Assembly (NCBI GenBank): GCA_028279365.1
Contig: JANQNX010000014.1
Coordinates: forward strand, 62,001 to 126,000
DNA from: Gammaproteobacteria bacterium
Lineage (GTDB): Bacteria > Pseudomonadota > Gammaproteobacteria > Eutrophobiales > Eutrophobiaceae
Reading direction: 5' to 3'
DNA length: 64,000 nucleotides
Shown: positions 8,814 through 16,537 of the stretch, in pieces
Position numbering within the stretch: position 1 is the first letter of the stretch
How the letters are laid out: each line of letters begins with the position of its first letter
The notes under the pieces: generated by a model
Seen by the model: the letters and a program-made list of their open reading frames with translations, nothing else
The model's database searches: none
What the model was told of the DNA's origin: nothing
Program-made: the position numbers and the translations under genes

Positions 8814-9260
8814 ATGAAATTAATAAAAATCGTCGTCACTTCTTTTCTTATTGTTTTTGTATGTAACGTTCAGGCAGAGTCGAAAAACGAAAAACTCTCA
8901 GCGTTGTTGGAAATTACCGGTGCATTTGAACTGGCTGAACAGATGTCTGATGCATTGATGCAACAGTTATCCCCTTTGTTTCCGGCAGAAGCACAGCCGG
9001 TACTAAAAGAAATTTCAAAATCCCTGAATTTCGATGAATTGAAAGGAACAATCATTGAATTAAATGCGAAACACTATACCGAGGCAGAAGTGCAGGCGAT
9101 GCTCGATTTTTATTCTTCGGCTGAGGGAAGAAGCATCATAAAAAAGATGCCGTTAGTGATGCAGGAGTCAATGCAATTGGGAAATATTTACGGGCGTTTG
9201 CAAGCAAAGAAGATTATTGAGCAAATGAAGACTCAGGGTTTCGAACCAAAAGCGATCTAA
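8814..9260 (+). CDS. DUF2059-family secreted protein
   Basis: 148 aa, with a good ribosome binding site (AAGGGGA). The N-terminal signal peptide is cut after VQA (about residue 21). The rest is a helical DUF2059 domain (YTEAEVQAMLDFYSSAEGRSI is the family core, positions about 84-104). Exported; function unknown. It converges with the minus-strand epimerase gene. Confidence 0.8.
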   Translation: MKLIKIVVTSFLIVFVCNVQAESKNEKLSALLEITGAFELAEQMSDALMQQLSPLFPAEAQPVLKEISKSLNFDELKGTIIELNAKHYTEAEVQAMLDFYSSAEGRSIIKKMPLVMQESMQLGNIYGRLQAKKIIEQMKTQGFEPKAI

Positions 9261-9279
9261 ACTCAAGAAAATTGAATGC

Positions 9280-10266
9280 TTAATTGATCCAGCCGACGTT
9301 ACGAAACCAATCAATCAGGTCTCTGGCTGATTCTTCGGCAGGTCGAGGTGATAGGCCGAGTTCGGTAAGTGTCGGTTGCGGATCAAAGTGCATGGAACGT
9401 TTGGTGAGTTTCACTCCTGTTATTGTTGCTAATGGCATCTTGCCTGTCACATAGCGTGCCCATAATTCACTAAACCAGGCAACACTGAGTGCCATTGCAT
9501 AAGGTACGGTAAATCGAGGCGCAGGTTTATTGATTTCTTTACCAAGAATTTGTAACCAATCGGCGAGCCGATAGTTTTCGCCACCCAGTAGATAACGAAT
9601 GCCGGGTCGGCCTTTTTCCATCGCTAATATCATTCCTTTAGCTACGTCTCTAACATCAACCAGATTAAAACGACAATCAACGTAGGCAGGCATTTCGTTT
9701 TTACAAAAAGCCAATGCCATTCTGGTTGGCGGTGTCAGGCTGCGATCCCCCGGACCTACCGGCAAGGTTGGGCAAACAACAATGACAGGTTCTCCATTGT
9801 TGGCGAGTTCCAGCGCTGCTTTATCCGATTTATATTTACTCAGGCAGTAGGGGCCCATCATGTCGGATTCTTTTAATTCGAGCTCTTCAACGGAACCCCC
9901 ATCAAAGTCCTTTGAGGTCAGTATACTTTCGGTGCTGGTATGTACGACACGTTTGGCACCGTTTTCCAATGCAGAGTGGATGACGTTGAGTGCACCATGA
10001 TAATTAATTGCATCAAACTCGCGGGTATCCTTACGCCAAAGGTTGGGATCGGCCGCAAGATGGTAAACAAACTCACAGCCTTTTGTTGCCTGATCAACCG
10101 CATCACGATCGCGAATATCGGCGTAGACCAAATCAATACTATCCAATGGCAGGTGTGAGGTGCTGGCGCCGGGCCGTTCCAATACGCGAACTGCTTTGCC
10201 CTCGATTAATAATTGTTCAACCAGGTGCGAACCGATAAAGCCACCGCCGCCAGTTACCAGAATCAA
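9280..10266 (-). CDS. Extended SDR epimerase/dehydratase, HpnA-like
   Basis: 328 aa. N-terminal NAD(P) site TGGGGFIGSHLV (residues 5-16) and catalytic YxxxK in YCLSK (about residue 148), the layout of extended short-chain dehydrogenases acting on sugar or isoprenoid substrates. The segment ADPNLWRKD and overall length resemble HpnA, the hopanoid-associated sugar epimerase, but no hopanoid biosynthesis gene is nearby. It is the last gene of a minus-strand trio and overlaps the preceding reductase gene by 4 bases. The substrate is unknown. Confidence 0.75.
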   Translation of the reverse strand: MILVTGGGGFIGSHLVEQLLIEGKAVRVLERPGASTSHLPLDSIDLVYADIRDRDAVDQATKGCEFVYHLAADPNLWRKDTREFDAINYHGALNVIHSALENGAKRVVHTSTESILTSKDFDGGSVEELELKESDMMGPYCLSKYKSDKAALELANNGEPVIVVCPTLPVGPGDRSLTPPTRMALAFCKNEMPAYVDCRFNLVDVRDVAKGMILAMEKGRPGIRYLLGGENYRLADWLQILGKEINKPAPRFTVPYAMALSVAWFSELWARYVTGKMPLATITGVKLTKRSMHFDPQPTLTELGLSPRPAEESARDLIDWFRNVGWIN

Positions 10267-11273
10267 ACCGTTACTCCCATTTCTGCTAAGGCCTGTTGCA
10301 TAAGCTGTAGATGATCATAGTCGGGTTGTAATCGTTTTTCGGTGATATGTCTTACCATACTCACTGCCGCTTTGTTATAAGGGCAGGGGAAAGAGTCGGC
10401 AAGATGAACCAGATGGCCATTGTAAGCATCGATTTCTGTGTATTCATTACCGATATCCGGCGCCATCGAGCAATAGGTGCCGCGTAAAGATGGTTTAAAG
10501 AATACCGCCATGATTTCAGGTAAGCCGGGTGTTTTTAAAATTTTGGTCACGGTATCCGGATGAAACGGTCCAATCTTTGCGAACGCATGGCCGGCATTTT
10601 TTAAGATTGCATAGTTTTCCTGAATCAACTTAAAGAATAGTTTCTTGGCGACTTTATCCGATAGCAGTGTTGCATTATCTACTCCGGCCGATGCAGCGAG
10701 GGGAGAGATAGCCGCGTTGTACATCAGCTTGGCAGATTTATAAGGTAAGACATTATCAACGTATTCCACGTCGAATAATGTTGTGTTTGATAAACATGCA
10801 GCAAGCTGTTTGAGTAATTCACGTTCCTGCTCGTTGGTGTCTCTTCTTGGCCCGATATGTAATTCACCCGGCCGGGTGATCCTGGTGTAAGGTTTGTCGG
10901 GTTCACACTCTGAAACAAACGAAGCGATGCCTTCACCAAAATGCGGTTGGCTATCAAGCAACAGGTCAAAGCCATTTTGCACAGGAATAATATTCTGTTT
11001 ATTTTCAATTTTGTTTAAGACGTCTTCATTATCAAATGTCTTGGTGCAAAGTAAGAATATTGCATCGGTAGGCGGTGTCCATTCATCGAACGCAATCATC
11101 GGTGCTTTGACTGTGCCCACGCCCGAAACGGTTATCCCTAACTGCATACCATTGCGAAGCTTATCGTTTTCCCTTTCAACCAGGTGCACATCGCAACCAT
11201 GACTGACCAGCGCATGGCCGAGTGCAACGCCGATTCCGCCAGCACCAACAATATGTATAGGCGATTCAATCAT
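10263..11273 (-). CDS. Ketopantoate-reductase-like NAD(P) oxidoreductase
   Basis: 336 aa. N-terminal Rossmann site HIVGAGGIGVALG and a C-terminal helical domain typical of the PanE/ApbA family (KSAKLMYNAAISPLAA holds the expected Lys and Asn). PanE-family enzymes reduce 2-keto acids such as ketopantoate, but many paralogues act on other substrates. The operon with a CDP-alcohol phosphatidyltransferase and an epimerase argues against pantothenate synthesis and for modification of a lipid head group or polyol. That role is inferred from context. Confidence 0.7.
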   Translation of the reverse strand: MIESPIHIVGAGGIGVALGHALVSHGCDVHLVERENDKLRNGMQLGITVSGVGTVKAPMIAFDEWTPPTDAIFLLCTKTFDNEDVLNKIENKQNIIPVQNGFDLLLDSQPHFGEGIASFVSECEPDKPYTRITRPGELHIGPRRDTNEQERELLKQLAACLSNTTLFDVEYVDNVLPYKSAKLMYNAAISPLAASAGVDNATLLSDKVAKKLFFKLIQENYAILKNAGHAFAKIGPFHPDTVTKILKTPGLPEIMAVFFKPSLRGTYCSMAPDIGNEYTEIDAYNGHLVHLADSFPCPYNKAAVSMVRHITEKRLQPDYDHLQLMQQALAEMGVTV

Positions 11274-11277
11274 ATAG

Positions 11278-11883
11278 TTAGTTATCTAATTGTTTCCGTC
11301 TGTTATAAAGATCGCGAAGAATAAAGATGGAAACAACAGGGGTCACAGTGGCCGCCGCGATTAATAAGTATTTACTCAGACCCAGTACGATACCAATCGG
11401 TACGAGTACCATCGCATCATCCGGATCAAATCCAGCAAATGCCTCATAGGCTGCTGAGCCAGCCCCTGCTACTGCGGTCAATTGAATCATTGCGACGAAA
11501 ATAATACTGAGAAAAACGCCGGCAATAACGCCAAGGACGATTGCCCAATAACCGAGTGCACCATCTATCAGTGCGATACCAATGCCGATGAACAGTGTGG
11601 TATTACAAATACCATCGGTGACCAGATCGTATATCGCGCCAAACTGGCTGGTTTTTCCACTAAGCCGGGCGAGCTCGCCATCGGCTCGATCCAGCACCAT
11701 CGAAAACAGAAAACAAAAGGCACCGATCCAGTTCCAGTTTTGTTCACCAAACGCAAAACAGATCGCAGCAGCCACGCCAAAAACCAACCGTCCGGTAGTG
11801 AGGTGATTCGGTGTGACAGGCGTATCGACTAATGGCAGAACCAGCTGTCGTGAGAATTTATGTATCCAGGTGTTATAGCTCAT
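11278..11883 (-). CDS. CDP-alcohol phosphatidyltransferase
   Basis: 201-aa membrane protein with the full family signature D-x2-DG-x2-AR-x8-G-x3-D-x3-D, seen as DRADGELAR (about residue 66) then G-AIY-D-LVT-D. It transfers a phosphatidyl group from a CDP-linked donor to an alcohol at the inner membrane. It does not look like the standard PgsA or PssA, so the acceptor alcohol is unknown. It is the first gene of the minus-strand trio, 4 bases before the reductase gene. Confidence 0.85.
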   Translation of the reverse strand: MSYNTWIHKFSRQLVLPLVDTPVTPNHLTTGRLVFGVAAAICFAFGEQNWNWIGAFCFLFSMVLDRADGELARLSGKTSQFGAIYDLVTDGICNTTLFIGIGIALIDGALGYWAIVLGVIAGVFLSIIFVAMIQLTAVAGAGSAAYEAFAGFDPDDAMVLVPIGIVLGLSKYLLIAAATVTPVVSIFILRDLYNRRKQLDN

Positions 11884-11972
11884 AGGTTTGCGGTATTTGA
11901 AGTGGCGCTATATTAGAGGAATCCTGTTGTTAATTGAAGGCAGCCGGGAATTTATGATTGGCAGGTAGGTAC

Positions 11973-12863
11973 TCATGAAAAGTGTGCCACCATGAAATCG
12001 ATAAACACGCGCACTTTAGGCGCGAGATAGCGTTGCTTGGGATACAGTGCGTACATGGGTGTTTCTTTTGGAACAGCGCGATAGGAATTTAATATTGGCA
12101 TCAGTGTTTTTTCTTTTAATTCGCAGCTTACCAACCATTCCGGTACCAGGATGATGCCATGCCCCTCGCTGGCTGCGGCGACCAAAGATTCTCCATCATT
12201 GGCATATAAATTTCCTGACACGCGGACTTCCGATACCGTGCCTTTTTTATTTCTGAATTTCCAGCTATTCACCCCCGGGTTTGATCGGAAAGTTAAACAA
12301 TTATGCTGATCCAGATCGCAAGGTGACTCAGGACAGCCCGCTTTCTTAATGTAATCCTTACTCGTACAGACCACGCGTTTTCCAGACGCAATCTTTCTGG
12401 CAACCAGACTGGAATCACTGAGTCTGCCTAAACGAACAGTCAGGTCGATACGGTGTTCAATCATATCCATCAGTTGATCGGAGGCAAGTAATACGATCTC
12501 TACCGCAGGGTATTTTTTTTGAAAGGCAGTGATAACGGGAATGATATGTCGTCGACTGAGACTACCGGGTACATTCAGGCGCAATATCCCAGTGGGTTTA
12601 CCGTCCAGCTCTGATAGTGCCAGTTTCGCCTCATCCAGTTCATTAATGATTCGTGTCGTGCGGTCATAATAGAGTTCGCCTGCCTCAGTTAAACTGAGTC
12701 TTCGGGTTGTACGCTGGAACAAGCGTATGCCTAACGACTGTTCCAGATCGTTGATTTGTCTGGAAACGGAAGACGGCGCCACACCTAGTTGTCTGCCGAC
12801 GTCAGAAAAGTTTTCCGATTCCACCACACGGATAAAGGTGCGTAATGCGCTGAGTGATTCCAT
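11973..12863 (-). CDS. LysR-family transcriptional regulator
   Basis: 296 aa. N-terminal winged HTH (residues 1-60: LSALRTFIRVVES...VSRQINDLEQSLG) and a C-terminal periplasmic-binding-protein-like effector domain (about 90-290). It is divergent from the GST-GST-cupin operon with 119 bases between starts, the classic LysR arrangement, so it probably controls that operon and itself. Effector unknown. Confidence 0.92.
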   Translation of the reverse strand: MESLSALRTFIRVVESENFSDVGRQLGVAPSSVSRQINDLEQSLGIRLFQRTTRRLSLTEAGELYYDRTTRIINELDEAKLALSELDGKPTGILRLNVPGSLSRRHIIPVITAFQKKYPAVEIVLLASDQLMDMIEHRIDLTVRLGRLSDSSLVARKIASGKRVVCTSKDYIKKAGCPESPCDLDQHNCLTFRSNPGVNSWKFRNKKGTVSEVRVSGNLYANDGESLVAAASEGHGIILVPEWLVSCELKEKTLMPILNSYRAVPKETPMYALYPKQRYLAPKVRVFIDFMVAHFS

Positions 12864-12874
12864 AAATTTATTTT

Positions 12875-12950
12875 TGCATATTATGCATAAGTGTTAAACA
12901 TATTTTACTGTTTTTAACAAAAGAGTATTTGTCTATTATGCGCAGCATAA
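12875..12950. promoter_or_regulatory. Candidate LysR operators (TTATGC/GCATAA repeats)
   Basis: The divergent intergenic region has two related inverted repeats built from the same half site. One is TGCATATTATGCATAA (12875-12890, containing overlapping palindromes). The other is TTATGC-GCA-GCATAA (12936-12950), 33 bases before the GST start. Shared half sites on both sides of a LysR/target pair are what a dimeric regulator would need. Confidence 0.5.
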
Positions 12951-12982
12951 ATAATGACGCTTTTCTCATAAGGAGAAATAAC

Positions 12983-13633
12983 ATGATTGATTTTTATTTT
13001 TGGACAACGCCTAACGGCTATAAGGTCTTGCAATTTCTGGAAGAGACCGGCCTGGAATATCGTGCGATACCAGTGAACATTGCCAAGGGAGAACAGTTCG
13101 ATCCCGAATTTTTAAAGATATCGCCTAATAATAAAATACCGGCGATTGTTGATCATGCTCCGGCGCAGGGTGATTCTCCGATAACAGTGTTTGAATCGGG
13201 TGCCATTCTTTTGTATCTGGCAGAAAAAACCGGTCAATTTATCCCGTCAGATCTGGCCGGTCGCCATGATGTTTTGCAATGGCTTTTCTGGCAGATGGCC
13301 GGACTGGGTCCAATGGCAGGACAAAACTTACATTTCACGCAATACGCAAATGAAATCTTGCCATATGCGATCGATCGATACGTTGCAGAAACATCACGCT
13401 TGTTTCGCGTATTGGATAATCAGTTAGCAGGTAAGGACTATATTACTGGTGACTATTCAATTGCGGACATGGCGGTCTATCCCTGGATTGCGATACACCA
13501 AAACCTCGGGCAAAACCTGAATGATTACCCCAACATTGAAAGATGGCTTGAGCATATCGCTAACAGGCCGGCAACAATGCGTGCTTACCAATGGAAGGCA
13601 GGCAAAAAACAGGCGACTCCGGTTGCCGCATAA
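12983..13633 (+). CDS. Glutathione S-transferase family protein (Ure2p/YfcG-like)
   Basis: 216 aa from ATG 12983, with AAGGAG 12 bases upstream; the longer frame starts in the promoter region. The N-terminal thioredoxin-like domain has TPNGYKV in place of a catalytic Cys and the cis-Pro segment NNKIPAI, then FESGAIL for glutathione binding. The C-terminal helical domain has the IADMAVYPW motif. This matches the Ure2p-like bacterial GSTs, some of which reduce disulphides. First gene of an operon opposite the LysR regulator. Confidence 0.88.
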   Translation: MIDFYFWTTPNGYKVLQFLEETGLEYRAIPVNIAKGEQFDPEFLKISPNNKIPAIVDHAPAQGDSPITVFESGAILLYLAEKTGQFIPSDLAGRHDVLQWLFWQMAGLGPMAGQNLHFTQYANEILPYAIDRYVAETSRLFRVLDNQLAGKDYITGDYSIADMAVYPWIAIHQNLGQNLNDYPNIERWLEHIANRPATMRAYQWKAGKKQATPVAA

Positions 13634-13664
13634 TGATCAATTTTAATAACCAGGAGGAAAATGA

Positions 13665-14273
13665 ATGAAGCTGTATGACTATCAACCGTTTCCGCATCCC
13701 CGTCGGGTTCGGATGTTTCTTGCTGAAAAAAATATTGAGGTTCCAACAGAACAGATTGATGTAATGAAAGGTGAACATCGTTCCGCTGAGTATCTGGAGA
13801 AAAATCCGGAAGGACTGGTACCTTTGCTCGAGTTGGATGATGGCGAATTCATTACCGAGACCATGGCTATCTCTCGTTACTTTGAAGCGACACAGCCACA
13901 ACCCACATTAATGGGAACCGATGCGATCAGTCAGGCAAGAGTCGAAATGTGGCATCGTCGAGTCGAGAGTGGATTATTCAATACGTTAGTAACTTTCTTT
14001 CATCATGCGACTGATGGTTTGGGTGATGATCGTTATCGCAATAAAGACTGGGGCGAGCATAACAAGTCGGTTGCGTTAACAATGATGAAAACACTGGACG
14101 CACGCCTGGCTGATAGTCAATTTATCACCGGAGATGAATTTACCGTGGTGGATATCACTGCGGTTTGCGGCATTGATTTAGGTAAGATGTTAGGTATCGA
14201 TATTCCTTACGAACTGCAACACCTCAAGCGTTGGTACCAAGAGGTTAACCAACGGCCCAGCGCCAAGGCTTAG
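13665..14273 (+). CDS. Glutathione S-transferase family protein
   Basis: 202 aa, ribosome binding site AGGAGG. The N-terminal thioredoxin-like domain begins MKLYDYQPFPHPRRVRMFL, with PEGLVPLLEL (cis-Pro) and ETMAISRY (glutathione contact); the C-terminal helical domain has the FTVVDITAV motif. It follows the first GST by 31 bases. The two are only distantly similar, so they are not a recent duplication. The substrate is unknown. Confidence 0.88.
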   Translation: MKLYDYQPFPHPRRVRMFLAEKNIEVPTEQIDVMKGEHRSAEYLEKNPEGLVPLLELDDGEFITETMAISRYFEATQPQPTLMGTDAISQARVEMWHRRVESGLFNTLVTFFHHATDGLGDDRYRNKDWGEHNKSVALTMMKTLDARLADSQFITGDEFTVVDITAVCGIDLGKMLGIDIPYELQHLKRWYQEVNQRPSAKA

Positions 14274-14285
14274 GAACATATTGGC

Positions 14286-14951
14286 ATGAAAATCAATGCT
14301 GACTTAAGCCAGCGTGCTGTTGTTAACAGTAATGAGCTTGAATGGGTGGATTCACCTTTAGCGGGTGTTAAGCGCCGTATGTTAGAGCGTGATGGAGAAG
14401 AAGTCGCCCGTGCAACCAGTCTGGTTAAGTATGATCCCGATTCCTATTTTGATGCGCATACCCATACTGGCGGTGAGGAGTTCCTGGTATTGGATGGCGT
14501 CTTCTCAGATGAGATGGGTGATTTCCCAAAAGGCATGTACGTACGTAATCCGATTGGTTCCAAACATAAGCCACACACAAAAGAAGGTACGACGATATTT
14601 GTTAAGCTGCGTCAGTTTGAGCCGGACGATAAGGAATACGTACGTATTGACACTAATCAGACACAATGGCTTGCTGATAATGTGAATGGTGTAAGTATCA
14701 TGCCGTTACATGAGTTTGGAACAGAACAGGTGGCATTGATAAAATGTCAGCCTGAAACACAGTTACCAGACTATGCTAATGAGGCGGGTGAAGAAGTGTT
14801 TGTTCTTTCCGGAAGCCTGTCCGAAGAGTCAGCCACTTATTCAGCAGGAGCCTGGATTCGCAATCCAGCAGGATGCCGTTGTAAGTTTTATAGTAAAGAA
14901 GGGTGTTTGCTCTATGTTAAAGAGAGGCCACCTGGGGTAAAACATTTTTAA
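14286..14951 (+). CDS. ChrR-like double-cupin protein
   Basis: 221 aa with two cupin units. The first (about residues 30-115) carries HTHTGGEEFLVLDG, a good metal-binding cupin motif. The second (about 125-215) has AGEEVFVLSG but lacks the paired His. The pair resembles the cupin part of ChrR, the anti-sigma factor of the singlet-oxygen response, without its zinc-binding N-terminal domain, and no ECF sigma factor is adjacent. It is probably a metal-dependent stress or detoxification protein working with the two GSTs 5' of it. Confidence 0.78.
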   Translation: MKINADLSQRAVVNSNELEWVDSPLAGVKRRMLERDGEEVARATSLVKYDPDSYFDAHTHTGGEEFLVLDGVFSDEMGDFPKGMYVRNPIGSKHKPHTKEGTTIFVKLRQFEPDDKEYVRIDTNQTQWLADNVNGVSIMPLHEFGTEQVALIKCQPETQLPDYANEAGEEVFVLSGSLSEESATYSAGAWIRNPAGCRCKFYSKEGCLLYVKERPPGVKHF

Positions 14952-14955
14952 TAAT

Positions 14956-15030
14956 GGCTGGGTGGCAGAATATCTTATGCTGCGATTCGCAAGATCGTAT
15001 ATGTTGGTTTGAATCCAACCCCAGCCTCCA
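14956..15030 (+). tRNA. tRNA-Cys(GCA)-like gene, highly divergent in conserved loop positions
   Basis: Complete cloverleaf with encoded CCA. Acceptor GGCTGGG (14956-14962) pairs perfectly with CCCAGCC (15020-15026); discriminator T73, as in tRNA-Cys, then CCA. D stem GCA/TGC; D loop AATATCTT. Anticodon stem GCGAT/ATCGT (one G-T), loop TCGCAAG giving anticodon GCA (14989-14991). T stem GTTGG/CCAAC, loop TTTGAAT. Departures from every normal elongator: position 33 is C not T, G18-G19 are replaced by A-T, and C56 is T. The stems are intact, so it is not simple decay. It begins 4 bases after the cupin stop codon. Confidence 0.7.
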
Positions 15031-15086
15031 ATTTTTAGATCGGGTTGATGTTTTTTATCGTTTTTGAATTAAATTGAAATCAGGAA

Positions 15087-15124
15087 ACAAGCCGGATAAA
15101 GCTTCGCCACTTTATCCGGCTTGT
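15087..15124. terminator. Strong hairpin between convergent units
   Basis: ACAAGCCGGATAAAG (15087-15101), 8-base loop, and its perfect complement CTTTATCCGGCTTGT (15110-15124): a 15-bp stem. It lies 4 bases beyond the globin stop codon (minus strand) and 56 bases after the tRNA-like gene (plus strand), so it probably ends both transcripts. T tracts are short on both sides. Confidence 0.7.
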
Positions 15125-15128
15125 ACAT

Positions 15129-15542
15129 TTAGGCAGCTTCTTTTGCTGCTTCAATCATCACACCGGCCAGTGTCATATAGGTTTCCGTCCATGCTGCTTT
15201 GACCTCTTCGGTAAAAGCGTCACCTAAACCTTGTTCCAGCGTCCATAACAAGGCTTCGGCTACCATTGTGTAATGGTCTTCGGAAACACCATAACCAACA
15301 TGGCGTTTACCCAGGTCTTGTAATGCCGGGATAATCTTGTCGACATGTTCGATATTGTTAACAGCGGTGTTAATCATCTGCATGAGTTTTTTACCTTGTT
15401 CTTCCATATTGCTTTTAAACAAGGGTTTGACTTCAGGTGCGATTTCAAACAATCGCCCATAAAATAACTCTGCTGCTTTATCCGAGATAGGCAATACCTG
15501 TTTCCAGGTGCTGCTTACCATTTCAATTTGTTCTGGTGTCAT
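15129..15542 (-). CDS. Single-domain haemoglobin (Vitreoscilla-haemoglobin-like)
   Basis: 137-aa full-length globin with no reductase domain. Proximal His in GKRHVGYGV (about residue 79), Pro37 (C2-like) and a Gln at the distal E7 region (SNMEEQGKKL). No signal peptide. It is the last gene of the redox operon led by the flavoprotein at 17996-19954, with 3 bases between it and a cytochrome gene. Family members bind O2 and can oxidise NO when partnered with a reductase. NO or O2 handling beside the multihaem cytochromes is an inference. Confidence 0.88.
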   Translation of the reverse strand: MTPEQIEMVSSTWKQVLPISDKAAELFYGRLFEIAPEVKPLFKSNMEEQGKKLMQMINTAVNNIEHVDKIIPALQDLGKRHVGYGVSEDHYTMVAEALLWTLEQGLGDAFTEEVKAAWTETYMTLAGVMIEAAKEAA

Positions 15543-15545
15543 AGT

Positions 15546-15917
15546 TTATTTCTCCGTTTTGTGACTTTTTGCAAGTTCGACCATATAGTCCACAGCGGCT
15601 TTCACTTCATCATCGGTCAATTCCATATTTCCGCCCCGTTCCGGCATCATGCTGTCATCAGGGCCAAAGAAGCCCTCGATGGCATGTTGATAGAGTGTGG
15701 GTTTACCTTTGGCGATGCGAGTTTCCCATTCTTCATAGTTCATGGGGATTGGGGCATCAGCGATGCCCCAACCATGGCAACCTTCGCATGTGCCGAGCCA
15801 GATAGAACGTCCATACTGCAAATGTGGATCGTCAAATAAGCGATAGCGTTCCTGTTCCGCCATAACAGACAGGTTAAAGAAGAAAAAAGCGGCCAGGACT
15901 ACAGATCGTCGAAACAT
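15546..15917 (-). CDS. Periplasmic cytochrome c (c5-like)
   Basis: 123 aa. The signal peptide is cut about residue 20 (VMAEQ), with a single haem site CEGCHG (about residues 44-49) and a probable Met ligand in DSMMPERGG. Resembles cytochrome c5/cbb3-type small carriers. It sits 3 bases before both the globin and after the DUF3365 protein, so it is an electron carrier of this operon. Confidence 0.88.
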   Translation of the reverse strand: MFRRSVVLAAFFFFNLSVMAEQERYRLFDDPHLQYGRSIWLGTCEGCHGWGIADAPIPMNYEEWETRIAKGKPTLYQHAIEGFFGPDDSMMPERGGNMELTDDEVKAAVDYMVELAKSHKTEK

Positions 15918-15920
15918 CTT

Positions 15921-16505
15921 TTACCCTTTGATAGGTACACGAATAACCACGCCGCCCATCACATCGCCAAGTTTGAAATCAGACTTGGGTGTATCTTTGT
16001 GTTCGTTATGGCAACTTACACAAACCGGTGCGACAGCGGTATCAGCATAGACAGCAGTAAAGTATTTGACCCCGCCTAACTCTTCTTCGCCGTAGTAATT
16101 TTGGCCTTTGTTTTCAGCGACGAATTTAAGACCGGCTTTTTCTACTTCAGTAACCGGTGCATTCTGTTTGTTGATTGGCCACAGTGACTGCAATGAGTAA
16201 CTGAAATCATCCGTTTTCTTGGCTACGGTTTCCGCACCAAAACGAAACATCTGTGCCGGTAATACCAATGCCTTGTCATCTTCAAAGTGTTCACTGGCTT
16301 TGATCACTTTTTCTTTTTTTACCAGGCGGTTAACGATCTTCTTGGTATAGACCGCACGGTCTGTCGACATGACCAAATGTAGCCAGTCAGTTAATTGTTT
16401 TGGGGTAAACATCGCCGTTTCTGACACATTCGATGATGCTGCGATAGGTAGTCCTATAATCGCTACCAATGATGTTGATAAAAGTAGTGTTTTTAGCTTC
16501 TTCAT
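15921..16505 (-). CDS. DUF3365-family c-type haem protein
   Basis: 194 aa with signal peptide (cut about residue 22-24), followed by a DUF3365/Tll0287-like domain. A single haem site CVSCH is near the C-terminus (about residue 167), with the GDVMGGVVIRVP ending typical of the family. DUF3365 modules occur as haem sensor domains in membrane receptors; here it is free in the periplasm. Its place between an 11-haem cytochrome and a small cytochrome c argues for electron transfer or redox sensing in the same pathway. Confidence 0.85.
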   Translation of the reverse strand: MKKLKTLLLSTSLVAIIGLPIAASSNVSETAMFTPKQLTDWLHLVMSTDRAVYTKKIVNRLVKKEKVIKASEHFEDDKALVLPAQMFRFGAETVAKKTDDFSYSLQSLWPINKQNAPVTEVEKAGLKFVAENKGQNYYGEEELGGVKYFTAVYADTAVAPVCVSCHNEHKDTPKSDFKLGDVMGGVVIRVPIKG

Positions 16506-16537
16506 GTAACTTCTCCTGTGTGGTTAAAATTGAATCG

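Noticed and set aside
14956..15030. Reading the tRNA-like gene as selenocysteine tRNA
   Set aside because: Anticodon is GCA not TCA, the variable loop is short and the acceptor stem is 7 bp; tRNA-Cys features fit better.
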